Assembly: GCA_021797735.1 (NCBI GenBank)
Contig: JAJZZE010000046.1
Location: 1-56,475 of the forward strand
DNA length: 56,475 nt
From: Thermoplasmata archaeon
GTDB taxonomy: Archaea; Thermoplasmatota; Thermoplasmata; Thermoplasmatales; Thermoplasmataceae
Reading direction: 5' to 3'
The notes under the pieces were generated by a model. The model did not search any database. It was not told the origin of the DNA and saw only the letters and a list, made by a program, of their open reading frames with translations. Position numbers and translations under genes: made by a program. Shown here in pieces: positions 26,601 to 35,215 of the stretch (positions are counted from its first letter, which is position 1; each line of letters opens with the position of its first letter).

Positions 26601-29600
26601 ACTTATATTAATATTCTTTGTTGTGTTTTTACCAAGGGACGGTGAAACTGTACCCACGTCTGTGTAGTTTAAATTGCCTGATGTTACACTTATCTGGTAT
26701 GTATACGGAGCTATATCTCTTATGGAATAATTACCGTTAATTATTTTTGCTGTATACACTGCATTATGGGTTTTATTATATAGTGTAACATTGCCGTTCT
26801 CTATAGTCCTGCTTGATGTTAAATTTAATAACTTAACATGTCCTGATACCTTATTTTTCTGAACTCTTTCATTTACCGTTACATTATAGTTTGAAGCCCT
26901 GTTTGCCTCGCCACTGGATATTGTGACATTTTTTCTGGCTATAACCTTGCCGGTCATGTTTAATGCGCCTACACTACCGGTACTGAACGTTATGGTATCA
27001 TTTCCCGGTAAGCCGGTAAGATGGTAATAACCGGTTGAGTTTGTTGTTGCGACCTGATGTGAAATACCATACTGGTCTGTAAGTGTTACGTGTGCACCGG
27101 GTATGGCTTTTCCATCGGATGATGTTAACCTTCCTGTTATATTGGCACCTGGATAATACTGTATTATAGGGTCTTCACTCTGAATTACCTGGGAGCTTAA
27201 TGGCAGTAGTATCTCTGTTCCCTTATTCTCCTGCTGATATTTATATGCAGTCTGTATAGGTATAAATTTGAAATACTTTTCAAGGCTTGGGTTCTTTTGT
27301 ATCTGGGTTTGATTGTATGGATTATATAATGAACTGTAATATGATAGTTCAAAGTGGCTCATATTTAATGCCGGCATAGGAGTCATATCTGTCGTGCCGT
27401 AGGATATGCCTGGTATGCCCGTTGTTTGCCCAACATCCTGGGGTGTATAACCAATTACAGACCTGTATATGGTTGTATTGTAAAATGCCGGCGAATATAA
27501 TATTCTGTAGCCGGTTATGGTTGCACTTGCAGGTGTTTGATTTAATGGAAATATGCCGGTACTTGTCTGTGCAAATACATCATAGTAGTTTGTTGGAACC
27601 GTTTCACCGTCGTGGGTGTACGATTTTGTATCGGTTAAATATGCAGGAGCATAAAATATTCCCGGATTTGTACCAGAAAATGGGAATAACCCATGGTCTG
27701 TCTGTATATATGATATCTGTGAACCTGTTGCCTTTTCAAGGGCTGAATATGCATTTGTTATTATGCTCATGGAATATTTTGATGATAACTGTCCCATTAC
27801 CAGTGCATGGTATGCATTTCCTGATGATGTTATGTTTACCTGATGGCTTCCGTATGCGCTTGTGTTTAATAGATGGTCGTAACTGTTATGTAAGGGACTT
27901 TTGTAAATGGTTTCTATTATATTTGTTTCATTTGATCCGAAATATTTATCCATAACCTGTGTAACGCTGGTATTGAAATGGCCATTTGAATAGGCACCGG
28001 GAGTCTGCAATACCCTGGATATGAATAATGTTACTATCTGGCTTTCATTCTGGGCTAACAGAATCTGACCCGCAGTTGTATAACCCTGCTGGAAATCATC
28101 TGCCACTGTTGGATGCTTACCCTGTTGAAGTTCCTGGAATCCATAATCCCACCACGATACATACGCAGGCCTGTGAGATAGGGATTCATTGGTGTTCTGT
28201 GTTGCAAGCCACTGGAATGACTGGGATAATGGCTGTGATTTATTGTCAAGCAGTAGTCCGTAGTTGCCCAGATATGATGATGTTGATGAACTGTTAAGGT
28301 GCAGTGGAGATAAGGTAGAATTTATCTGATTATTATAATATGCTGCATTGTTTTCCGGTACCCCTGCGGATACAGATCCCATACCTGAGGGTATAATCAA
28401 TGCAAGTATAACTATTATGGCGAATACTGCCTGGATCCAGTTTATATTGCCCTTTATTGACCTTTTAATTGTGGAATGGCTTACTCTTTTCTTCACGTCT
28501 TTTGTTTTCAATAAATCTGCAAAGTAAACTATTAATCCACCACCAAGTATTGCATATGCGGGTGCTGCAGTTACATTAAACCTTGCAGCCTCAAAACTCA
28601 TGAATACAGAAAATATAGAAAATATCAGTACAAGTAATAATGCCTCGCTCTTAACCTTCAGGAATCTATATACTATGTACGGTACACCTGCAACACCAAG
28701 AAGGAATAAACCCGGACCGAACCCAGATATATATGATCCAAGTACTGGAGCCGCTGCTTCTGCTATTGTTGAATATAACCTTGATTTAACAAAGTATCCA
28801 TCTCCTGTAATTAATTCCCTCAGTATTGCCGGATTTGTTTTGCTTAATACGAATAGGGAAACGGTACTTACAATAATTAATGCCGGTATAGTCATTATCC
28901 ATGGTTTTCTTGCAATGATATTTATTAATATTCCGAAGCCTATTATTAATAAGCCCATAGCCAGTGGTGGAAAATACCAGGGCATAAGCATTTTTGTTAC
29001 ATAATAATAATAGTAACCGAACGGGAATGAAAATGCTATAAATATCGTTATCAGATAGGTTAAATGACCGGTTGGTTTTCTTGTAAACAGGTTGTACAAT
29101 AACTGTACGGCAACATATATTAATATTATAACCTCTATATACGGGAATCCCTGCCATATAACAATCAGGCCACCCAGGGATACTGCGGCCATTAAGGCGT
29201 AAATTGTTGATATTTTATTTTCCCTGTAGAAGTTAATTATTGAGCTATAATATGATCTATAATCCGTTAATTTCTTTATTATAATGCTTTTATTTGATGT
29301 TATTATAGCCTTTTCAAAGAAATATATGGCAAGAAAAGCGAATATTAACTCAGGTGTATGTGCCCTCCCATCCGATAATATACCGGATGTTAGATTGCCT
29401 GGCATTATTGCATAAAATAATGCGGCTAACATTCCTGCCTTTTTGCCGAATATTTCCTTTGTTATCAGGTATACAGGTATTATTAATAATGCACCGTAAA
29501 ATGCATCTGATTCCATAAATGCATAGTATGCTGCCTGGTGTAAGCCTAATATTGGTGAGAGCAGGTATGAAACAAATACTATGCTCCACTGGTAAAATGG

Positions 29601-29861
29601 TGGCCTTAAGTTACTCGTACCTATAGGATATGCCAGACCATTGGTATATATTAACTGGCTGTGGTGACTCAGTATATACTGAACGATATAATAATTAAAA
29701 TACGGGTCACTACCTCCTGAAACGTTTAGATATGAGTCTTTAAATGCTTCCGACCATACAAAAAAATTGGCAAGGAACATGTATAGTGCCAATAGTATTA
29801 GAATTACTGGGAACTCAGGGTATCTATTTATTTTCTCTTTAATGCTATCTGTAATACTCAT
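23676..29861 (-). CDS. aglB: Oligosaccharyltransferase AglB (STT3) with a very long extracytoplasmic tail
   Basis: 2061 residues; other archaeal AglB proteins are mostly about 700-1000. A GT-C transmembrane domain (about 1-480, ~13 segments) carries the external-loop D52 in GGSDPYFNYY and an acidic pair in DGRAHTPE. The catalytic-domain WWDYG motif is at residues 570-574. From about 915 on, a ~1000-residue region holds repeated carboxypeptidase-regulatory/PEGA-like beta-sandwiches (for example NSTGYYHLTG and NSKGYYNVSL), dense N-x-S/T sequons and a NEW3-like domain. A final membrane segment (about 2030-2050) ends the chain. It transfers lipid-linked glycans onto Asn of secreted proteins. The tail may be self-glycosylated. 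The 276-residue surface protein gene follows by 5 bp. Confidence 0.93.
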   Translation of the reverse strand: MSITDSIKEKINRYPEFPVILILLALYMFLANFFVWSEAFKDSYLNVSGGSDPYFNYYIVQYILSHHSQLIYTNGLAYPIGTSNLRPPFYQWSIVFVSYLLSPILGLHQAAYYAFMESDAFYGALLIIPVYLITKEIFGKKAGMLAALFYAIMPGNLTSGILSDGRAHTPELIFAFLAIYFFEKAIITSNKSIIIKKLTDYRSYYSSIINFYRENKISTIYALMAAVSLGGLIVIWQGFPYIEVIILIYVAVQLLYNLFTRKPTGHLTYLITIFIAFSFPFGYYYYYVTKMLMPWYFPPLAMGLLIIGFGILINIIARKPWIMTIPALIIVSTVSLFVLSKTNPAILRELITGDGYFVKSRLYSTIAEAAAPVLGSYISGFGPGLFLLGVAGVPYIVYRFLKVKSEALLLVLIFSIFSVFMSFEAARFNVTAAPAYAILGGGLIVYFADLLKTKDVKKRVSHSTIKRSIKGNINWIQAVFAIIVILALIIPSGMGSVSAGVPENNAAYYNNQINSTLSPLHLNSSSTSSYLGNYGLLLDNKSQPLSQSFQWLATQNTNESLSHRPAYVSWWDYGFQELQQGKHPTVADDFQQGYTTAGQILLAQNESQIVTLFISRVLQTPGAYSNGHFNTSVTQVMDKYFGSNETNIIETIYKSPLHNSYDHLLNTSAYGSHQVNITSSGNAYHALVMGQLSSKYSMSIITNAYSALEKATGSQISYIQTDHGLFPFSGTNPGIFYAPAYLTDTKSYTHDGETVPTNYYDVFAQTSTGIFPLNQTPASATITGYRILYSPAFYNTTIYRSVIGYTPQDVGQTTGIPGISYGTTDMTPMPALNMSHFELSYYSSLYNPYNQTQIQKNPSLEKYFKFIPIQTAYKYQQENKGTEILLPLSSQVIQSEDPIIQYYPGANITGRLTSSDGKAIPGAHVTLTDQYGISHQVATTNSTGYYHLTGLPGNDTITFSTGSVGALNMTGKVIARKNVTISSGEANRASNYNVTVNERVQKNKVSGHVKLLNLTSSRTIENGNVTLYNKTHNAVYTAKIINGNYSIRDIAPYTYQISVTSGNLNYTDVGTVSPSLGKNTTKNINISMDNLTVNVNTNGKPLSGYHVTANTTDYSVSGITNSKGVVSFGVIPGNYTIKVKSNNTENKGYETVTGWGSPVSANIQPELSARLYGKATNTVTLYFNGISSESLNVTPVNGMYNTSLPYGMYTVYSTNGTGVFIRTINVTGNTSLNIAYSKAIPVHISSYIRNHNNYTGFYEVLSNNIRLQYSFNNTDKSHTVYLPEGQYTIAGLGKYTGARLASFNYLNVSSTRYLNMNLNIPYNTTVLASSNNNVNQKVMEGIATVYYHGFPFFFAQLKNSQAIVSYPAVNKSYISVQSVFYHGTMVKITNSTSLSYTAYQNTYSTTFNLYNNSKLLNFNGTIHLIGPDNTYNLTFTDGTVTHSIAPGIYYTSFSSKDAYITPEITGTTAIMKSRTIDKNTYLNFSLTNSKNYTTYVFKNGIRYNPNHLPAGNYTVYSYNGTTANVTAMYINKNTTYTPVYKSGYDLNITNSLNVSTPYIIDYNGLSLNFTGKNISIVLPADKSNITITTSGKYSNSTGAYKYYGSSKTNLTGNRNINVTLALHRVEDYMSGYVTQNGSPASYAYVHIISNGTIIKTLRTNSKGYYNVSLNAHTYGIYITSTDDKYAYMNNITLKPFTNVTDNITLTNAHYAHLYVYYNNKPISNNVKITGPSELIVNSSMQKVLLPENTFKFESSKVKYNTTYNKDITYSNTVTKYISGTEYINLHLKKVNVFGYTINSTSVDPKVCQTVEKKFVLTNNGNTNNTLNLSSGNSAWKMVFNKEDFHLTPGKNTTVYVNITVPNAPAGNNSVPIKLNNTLENKTIGNITVNVSKLYNYTVNSGNTSIKEYAIANGTLNMLPVTIENTGNTNITVTFNVTNNASLSKVFRIGTYTVYNGKMANNVTLTYGQKATVYVYAYDISSAKLSSSDLIDFHSYYNGTQHNVTITPEIQSASVGTGSSGTSIVNDYTANPVMTIYIGIGIIAGAILIGLIGSSARSRGKR

Positions 29862-29930
29862 AATTAGAGATAGATAATGAAATCTTTATATAAAAATTTA
29901 CGCTATGTTCAGCAGAGCATATTTTTAAAT

Positions 29931-31235
29931 TCATTTATATTCAAATTTTATATTCCTGTAAAATCCGAGTTTATTTCTTTTTACGTATAGAACATAGGAA
30001 ATAACTATTATAACATATATTATTATAAAATAATTTATGGAAATATAGTAACCTGCATTGCTTGTAAATGATAGGACAAAGGCAATAATAAGGAAAACTG
30101 ATGATATAACAGGGATGAAAAATTTATTTTTAGTGTATAATTTTATTAATGATATATTGGAAATTATATGTATTATTATGTAAAGGAAGCTTATTATTCC
30201 TGCTATTATTACAAACGCTATAAAAACCCCTATAAAATAGGTTAATATTACTGATATAAATATTGATGCCAGTAATAGTATTATTATGAGATTTTTCTTT
30301 TCTGGCATGTGTTTTATGTTGAAATCGCTGTAAAATCTTGGTATTAAATTTATAAATGCATTTAAATATGATACACTGAGGTTAAAACCACTCATTATGC
30401 CGAAGAATGCAAAAAATATTAAGAATGGAAGACCCAATCTATGGAATGCAAGCTCTGTTATATAAAATGGATTTGATATATAATTAGATAAACCGGAGTA
30501 GCCAGAAAAAATCAGTAAAGCAAATGCAGATATGCTCATTATTATGCCTGAAATTGTAAATGATATGAGCAATGATTTCGGTGTGTTGTTATGTGAACTC
30601 TGGGTGGTTTCCGATAAGAATATGCTTGAGCCTCCTCCAGAAAAGGCTAAAATGCCGAATATTACACCAAAAAAGAACGGATTTAAACCGAACTTTATTC
30701 CGGAAAATGAAAAATCCGGTGACCTGTGAATTATAAAAACTGCACTCATTATAAGAATGAACATTATTTCAAGAAAACCTGCTATTAGGGTGTATTTGAT
30801 TGAAACCTTTAATCCCGATGAAACAACAAGGTATACCATGCCTATAAAGATGATGATAAAAATATATTCCAGATAGGCATTATAAATTCCAAATAAATTG
30901 AATATTGAGTATAAAAATCCTGATATAAACATTGATATATTCGGCACTGTCAGTACTGAATACATAACATACAACAGGAGTACAAAAATGCCAAAATCCT
31001 TGCCTAAAATATTGCCCACATAGGAGTAATAACCACCGTTTGTTATATATTTTTTTGATAGTGCATATATTGTATATAATGTAAAATACGATAATAAAAA
31101 TGAGAATATGACAACAAAGGGCAGCAAGGAACCTGAATATAATGCAATTACCGAGAATAGGGCTATAAAATCAAGCATCGGACCTATGGAGGTGAATGAC
31201 TGCATCACTGCCTCCTTTAAATTTAGGTATTTCAT
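29931..31235 (-). CDS. APC-superfamily amino acid permease
   Basis: 434 residues with about twelve membrane segments. The first two helices carry the APC signature around LKEAVMQSFTSIGPMLDFIALFSVIAL and the Tyr/Gly-rich ITNGGYYSYVG after helix 2. FGVIFGILAFSGGGSSIFLSETT forms the family-typical broken helix 6. It imports amino acids or related cations using the proton gradient, which fits peptide feeding by the secreted protease. The substrate cannot be told from sequence. It has its own promoter region upstream, facing the 31.4-kb repeat. Confidence 0.85.
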   Translation of the reverse strand: MKYLNLKEAVMQSFTSIGPMLDFIALFSVIALYSGSLLPFVVIFSFLLSYFTLYTIYALSKKYITNGGYYSYVGNILGKDFGIFVLLLYVMYSVLTVPNISMFISGFLYSIFNLFGIYNAYLEYIFIIIFIGMVYLVVSSGLKVSIKYTLIAGFLEIMFILIMSAVFIIHRSPDFSFSGIKFGLNPFFFGVIFGILAFSGGGSSIFLSETTQSSHNNTPKSLLISFTISGIIMSISAFALLIFSGYSGLSNYISNPFYITELAFHRLGLPFLIFFAFFGIMSGFNLSVSYLNAFINLIPRFYSDFNIKHMPEKKNLIIILLLASIFISVILTYFIGVFIAFVIIAGIISFLYIIIHIISNISLIKLYTKNKFFIPVISSVFLIIAFVLSFTSNAGYYISINYFIIIYVIIVISYVLYVKRNKLGFYRNIKFEYK

Positions 31236-31373
31236 GTTACCGTATTAAAATAGAAAATAAAAGCTATTTGGTAACAAAAGGTTATGTGTATAATTTTGTG
31301 TAAATATAAATCCCTGCTACAAATAGAATGAGCTATTACTTTAAATGCAGGGATATTCACTTAGAGGTGTACT

Positions 31374-31403
31374 TTATAAATACACAAAATAATGTACACG
31401 ATC
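31374..31403 (+). promoter_or_regulatory. 30-bp repeat, copy 1: TATA box plus candidate operator
   Basis: This 30-bp block, running from TTATAAATAC to GTACACGATC, is identical to 31829-31858. It starts with a TATA-like box, and its 3' end lies 37 nt before the ATG at 31441. In this copy the end extends into a perfect palindrome CACGATCGTG. Confidence 0.6.
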
Positions 31404-31440
31404 GTGCAAACATTAATAAGTAATATTATGATAAAATGTT

Positions 31441-31701
31441 ATGAGCGAACAGGTATTAGCAGAAGAGTATGCTTATTTCGCAGAGATTAAGACGGATCTT
31501 TTGAAGGAACAGGAGGGGAGATATGCCCTTATTAAAGGCAGTAAATTGATCGGTGTTTTTGATACCGACACTGATGCCTACCAAGTCGGTGTAATGCAGT
31601 TTGGTAATGAAGCGTTTCTCATAGTAAGAATTTCTCAAGAAGACGAATATTATTGGATACCGACACTGGAATTAGAGTTGTTAGATGTCGATATTAAGTA
31701 A
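31441..31701 (+). CDS. DUF5678-like small protein
   Basis: 86 residues, similar in layout to DUF5678 proteins: an N-terminal helix (EYAYFAEIKTDLLKEQEG), YALIKGSKLIGVFDTDTDAYQ with a conserved Gly/Lys pair, then FGNEAFLIVRI. Such genes are common in archaea and some bacteria, often before a retropepsin-like gene; their function is unknown. A second short frame overlaps its end (31685-31786). Transcription probably starts at copy 1 of the 30-bp repeat. No membrane segment. Confidence 0.7.
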   Translation: MSEQVLAEEYAYFAEIKTDLLKEQEGRYALIKGSKLIGVFDTDTDAYQVGVMQFGNEAFLIVRISQEDEYYWIPTLELELLDVDIK

Positions 31702-31786
31702 GATTTATCATGCATCTGGAAAGATCGGTTCAGGGATGAGCATAAATAACAATTGGGGTAAGCCCGCAGCAGAAATGGAATTTTGA
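31685..31786 (+). CDS. Short overlapping ORF downstream of the DUF5678-like gene
   Basis: 33 codons beginning MSILSKIYHASGKIGSG in the +1 frame relative to the previous gene, overlapping its last 17 nt. No family recognised. It may be a true small protein coupled by the overlap, or the frame-shifted remnant of a longer partner gene. Base composition does not decide between the two. Confidence 0.3.
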   Translation: MSILSKIYHASGKIGSGMSINNNWGKPAAEMEF

Positions 31787-31828
31787 ATCCCCTAGAATAA
31801 TGTAGAAATGCTTACTGAAAGATATTCC

Positions 31829-31858
31829 TTATAAATACACAAAATAATGTACACGATC
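31829..31858 (+). promoter_or_regulatory. 30-bp repeat, copy 2: TATA box plus candidate operator
   Basis: Identical over 30 bp to 31374-31403. The 3' end lies 44 nt before the ATG at 31903, almost the spacing seen for copy 1 (37 nt). The terminal palindrome of copy 1 is not kept here. Confidence 0.6.
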
Positions 31859-31902
31859 AACAAAAACAAAAAAAGATAAAATAATGTTCCATATTATGTT
31901 TA

Positions 31903-32892
31903 ATGAATGATTTAAAGAAGCTTCTTTTAAGGGAATTGAATAAAAGGAAGTACTCCGGAATGGCACAGTATGAAATAGAGGCATTATATGCCTTTTCAAG
32001 GTCATATATTTCTGAAACATTAACGTCTCTGGAGAAGAACAATATAATAATAAGAAAAAATAACGGTAAATTAACAAAGAGAATATGGTTAATTGAATAT
32101 TATCCAGATGTAATAGATAATTATATCAGGATTGGCATACTGAAATCAAGCGAATACTCATTGTTTTTATCACTGGTAAATGAAATAAAGGATAATAAGA
32201 TAAAAATTATTCCATATAATAATACAGTAGATTTAATGAATGCAGTCGTTAACAATGCATTAGAATTTGCATTATCGCCTGTATTCTCACAGATAATTTT
32301 CTCACTGACAAACAGCAATATACTGATGCTTGGACCCGTTTCATCCGGAGGGTCCTTTATTATGGAAAATAATATGGATAATAATATATTCTATACCTCA
32401 GAGGTTTCATCAATGATGCTTTTTACAGGGGAATTTTTTAAGAGAAACAGTGATATAACCATAAGGACATACAGTAACCCGTTAAATGGGTCAAAAGAGT
32501 TTGAAAACAATGGAAAATACATAGCCATATGGGAACCATATGCGAGTTCTATACAGGATAGGGGATATAAAATTATAAATGATTATAAAAGCCTGATGGA
32601 TGATGATCCGTGCTGCTTTATAGCCACAAATAAATATTATTATGCAGACAATAAGAAATTTGTAGATGATTTAATATGGAAATATAAAAACTATAATAAA
32701 TTTGATAATTCTATTCTGGCATATATCTCCAAAATTACAAAAATAAAAAAGAGTATAATTGAAAAATCACTGCACAATTATAATTTTAAATTAAAATTTG
32801 ATTTAAATGATATGAAAACATATATTAAAAAATTAGGCATTATAATATCGGATGAGAAATTAAAGGATATGTACATTGATTATAAAAATTAA
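31903..32892 (+). CDS. Winged-helix regulator with a solute-binding-like (NMT1/THI5-like) domain
   Basis: 329 residues. The N-terminal ~70 residues form a MarR-like winged helix (YEIEALYAFSRSYISETLTSLEKNNIIIRKN). Residues ~85-280 resemble the periplasmic-binding fold of nitrate/taurine/thiamine-precursor ABC systems (NNTVDLMNAVVNNALEFALSP; YIAIWEPYASSIQDRGYKII; DPCCFIATNKYY), here without a signal peptide. A cytoplasmic ligand-sensing repressor or activator is the best reading. The 30-bp repeat in front of this gene and the DUF5678-like gene is a natural candidate for its binding site (inference). The gene converges with pheT, with a 4-bp overlap of stop regions. Confidence 0.65.
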   Translation: MNDLKKLLLRELNKRKYSGMAQYEIEALYAFSRSYISETLTSLEKNNIIIRKNNGKLTKRIWLIEYYPDVIDNYIRIGILKSSEYSLFLSLVNEIKDNKIKIIPYNNTVDLMNAVVNNALEFALSPVFSQIIFSLTNSNILMLGPVSSGGSFIMENNMDNNIFYTSEVSSMMLFTGEFFKRNSDITIRTYSNPLNGSKEFENNGKYIAIWEPYASSIQDRGYKIINDYKSLMDDDPCCFIATNKYYYADNKKFVDDLIWKYKNYNKFDNSILAYISKITKIKKSIIEKSLHNYNFKLKFDLNDMKTYIKKLGIIISDEKLKDMYIDYKN

Positions 32893-34502
32893 TTTTTATT
32901 CAGATAGGACAGGAATTTATCAAGGTTGATTTCAAGGAAGGATATGGGAGCCATTATTTCAAAGTTTGATAATATATCTGGACTCATTTCACCCATGAAT
33001 CCCACTGTATCATCACCTATATTTATATTTCCACCCCTGCCTTCTATAATTTCATCGTGTTTTTTCTCCATAACGGTAATTTTTTTATCAATGCTCCTGG
33101 TATTCAGGTAATTTAAAATCTGGTATATATCGGAATAAACTGCCTTTGTATTGTTATATATTATACACAGGTCAGTATGCTGCTTTCCTGATTTTATTAT
33201 ATCTCCAATTTCAAATATTTTTACCGGCAGGCCATTCCTTTTATTTATTTTAATAAAATTTAACATTCCAGGATATAATCTATCCCTTATCATGGAATAA
33301 TCCATACTTTTTGGGTTTTCAAGTGATACCTCTCCTGAATAATTTAATCTGTTATAGAATTCATTTGATGTAAGTACAAATGTTCTTATTTCCTGATAAT
33401 TTACCGATGTTAATATATCCCTTATAACACTTATATTATCATTTTTTTTATCCGGTTTTCCTGCGTTATATATTTTTAATTTTTTTTCATTAATATTATC
33501 ATATCCGTATGCCTTGGCCACATCCTCTATTATGTCAACCGGACCCATTACATCTATCCTGTTGCCGGGAACATTAATTCTGTAGCCATAATCCGATACC
33601 TCACACCTGTATCCCATTTTCCTCAGCAGTGTTACAACATCATCAGGAACTGTGCCCATTAAGCTTTTTATTTCCTTTTCATTTATATATATTTCACGGA
33701 AATCGTAGTTACTTACATTATAATCCTCATTACTGCCGGAATCACATACCGATATTTTATAGCCAGTATAGCTCATCTCGTATGCAAACAGGTAAAATGC
33801 TGATCTTACGGCGTTAAAATCTGTGCCGGTTATATCAAAGAAAAACTTTGAGGTTTTATCAGTTACCTTAGATTTTATTCCATTTATTACAGGTGGCATT
33901 GACATAACATCATTTTCGGAATCAAATATTACAGGAACCTTAGTCACTGATTTTATAAGATCTTTATATTCCCTGCCCTTCTCATGTTTATTCAGTATAT
34001 CATATGCATTTCCTGTATAATTATCATATGTTGTAAATTTTAAAGTTTTTGCCTCAACCATTGTATATCTAAACGGTGGTTTTACATTATCTAAATCGTG
34101 TATGCCTATAGATACCTTTTTCCTGTTTTTACCGATTATATCATGTAATCTTTCCTGATAATCTATAATATGCTGAAGGTTATTTCCTATAGGTTTGCCC
34201 TCGGCAGTAAATGATAATAAATATGGTCTCTCCCTCAAAATAGACCGGTCAGGAATTATTTTTATACTGGAACTGTTCAGTATACCCTTTATTCTATAAT
34301 TATTATCATAAAAGATTTTCATGCTTTCCTTCAATGCAAAGAATGAAAAAAGATCTGGTCTGTCTGGATTAAACTCAATCTTTAACTCATTATCCTCCTC
34401 TACTGAATATCCTATAATTTTTGAGTAATCATATAATTTATTATAATAAGTATTACCTATATTATCTGCTACATTGTTTTTACTATCTTTTATTACAACC
34501 AT
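32889..34502 (-). CDS. pheT: Phenylalanyl-tRNA synthetase beta subunit
   Basis: 537 residues, the archaeal short beta subunit lacking the bacterial C-terminal anticodon-binding extension. It includes the early EFNPDRPDLFSFFALKESM motif, the B3/B4 editing region (about 90-270), the B5 domain (YINEKEIKSLMGTVPDDVVTLLRKMGY), and a catalytic-like domain (NPKSMDYSMIRDRLYPGML). With PheS it charges tRNA-Phe and edits mischarged Tyr-tRNA. The gene stands alone here; pheS is not visible in the window. Confidence 0.95.
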   Translation of the reverse strand: MVVIKDSKNNVADNIGNTYYNKLYDYSKIIGYSVEEDNELKIEFNPDRPDLFSFFALKESMKIFYDNNYRIKGILNSSSIKIIPDRSILRERPYLLSFTAEGKPIGNNLQHIIDYQERLHDIIGKNRKKVSIGIHDLDNVKPPFRYTMVEAKTLKFTTYDNYTGNAYDILNKHEKGREYKDLIKSVTKVPVIFDSENDVMSMPPVINGIKSKVTDKTSKFFFDITGTDFNAVRSAFYLFAYEMSYTGYKISVCDSGSNEDYNVSNYDFREIYINEKEIKSLMGTVPDDVVTLLRKMGYRCEVSDYGYRINVPGNRIDVMGPVDIIEDVAKAYGYDNINEKKLKIYNAGKPDKKNDNISVIRDILTSVNYQEIRTFVLTSNEFYNRLNYSGEVSLENPKSMDYSMIRDRLYPGMLNFIKINKRNGLPVKIFEIGDIIKSGKQHTDLCIIYNNTKAVYSDIYQILNYLNTRSIDKKITVMEKKHDEIIEGRGGNINIGDDTVGFMGEMSPDILSNFEIMAPISFLEINLDKFLSYLNKN

Positions 34503-34532
34503 TAGATAAGGATATCAACAATTTATTTAAAT

Positions 34533-34832
34533 TTAGGTTTTACTATTCCCTGTTTTGTTTCTTGCATACTCCTTTAATATAAATCTAATTAGATCATCTA
34601 CGGATATTGCATTTCCCGTATTTACTTCACTTTCAAGCTCATTATAGATCTTTCTTGGCAATTTCAAATCAACACTGCTTGTATTATTGAGATCATTTTT
34701 GGCTATAAATTCATTCAATGCAAATCTTATTGCCTCTGAAACACTATTATAGTTATATTTATCGACTATTTCCTGAAGTTTTTTAACAAGGTCTTCCGAA
34801 ACTCTAATTGTTATTCTGTAAGGTACTGTCAT
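34533..34832 (-). CDS. Ribbon-helix-helix (CopG/MetJ-type) DNA-binding protein with duplicated motif
   Basis: 99 residues. The N-terminal RHH is YRITIRVSEDLVKKLQEIVDKYNYNSVSEAIRFALNEFI. A second copy-like region follows (SVDLKLPRKIYNELESEVNTGNAISVDDLIRFILKEYA), with strand, helix and helix in the same order. Two RHH units in one chain may fold as a pseudo-dimer. Typically these are autoregulatory antitoxins or repressors. No toxin gene is adjacent on this strand. It starts divergently from the small gene at 34955, across a 122-bp AT-rich spacer. Confidence 0.75.
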   Translation of the reverse strand: MTVPYRITIRVSEDLVKKLQEIVDKYNYNSVSEAIRFALNEFIAKNDLNNTSSVDLKLPRKIYNELESEVNTGNAISVDDLIRFILKEYARNKTGNSKT

Positions 34833-34954
34833 ATGTGTAGATTAAATTAATCAGCGATATAAAGTTTTCCTAATTATAATAATTATTCATGGGCTTGATC
34901 TTTATTATCGATAAAAATGCATTTATAATATCGATATAACATAAATATAACATA

Positions 34955-35161
34955 ATGACTGGAAATAGCAATTATATACAGGAAAGTATGGGGTATAGGC
35001 CTAAGATGATAAATATATCAGTATCAGACAAAGAATTCATGCAGGTTACATTTGGCTCTTCTATTAATGGAAATCATCAGGGAATGCAAATATATAAAGA
35101 GCTATTGCATGCCTTTCTTTCAAAGGCTGAATGGCATGACCGGTGCCGCCTTATGGTATGA
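34955..35161 (+). CDS. Small hypothetical protein
   Basis: 68 residues beginning MTGNSNYIQESMGYRPKM. No family recognised. It has no membrane segment and one central beta-rich stretch (INISVSDKEFMQVTFGS) followed by a helix. The upstream region has TATA-like repeats (about 34935-34953). The gene lies directly before the 75-residue gene with a strong ribosome binding site; the two may form a transcript. It could be a remnant, so the call is weak. Confidence 0.4.
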   Translation: MTGNSNYIQESMGYRPKMINISVSDKEFMQVTFGSSINGNHQGMQIYKELLHAFLSKAEWHDRCRLMV

Positions 35162-35215
35162 ATATACTGCTATTATTAAAAAAAGATGGACCAATTCACG
35201 TAAGGAGGAAGAATA

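Noticed and set aside
27422-27955. Plus-strand frame of 177 codons inside aglB
   Set aside because: It lies wholly opposite a well-supported, conserved coding region, and shows no family features of its own.
31374-31858. Two-repeat mini CRISPR array
   Set aside because: Only two copies 455 bp apart, with a gene between them; each contains a TATA box, so promoter repeats fit better.
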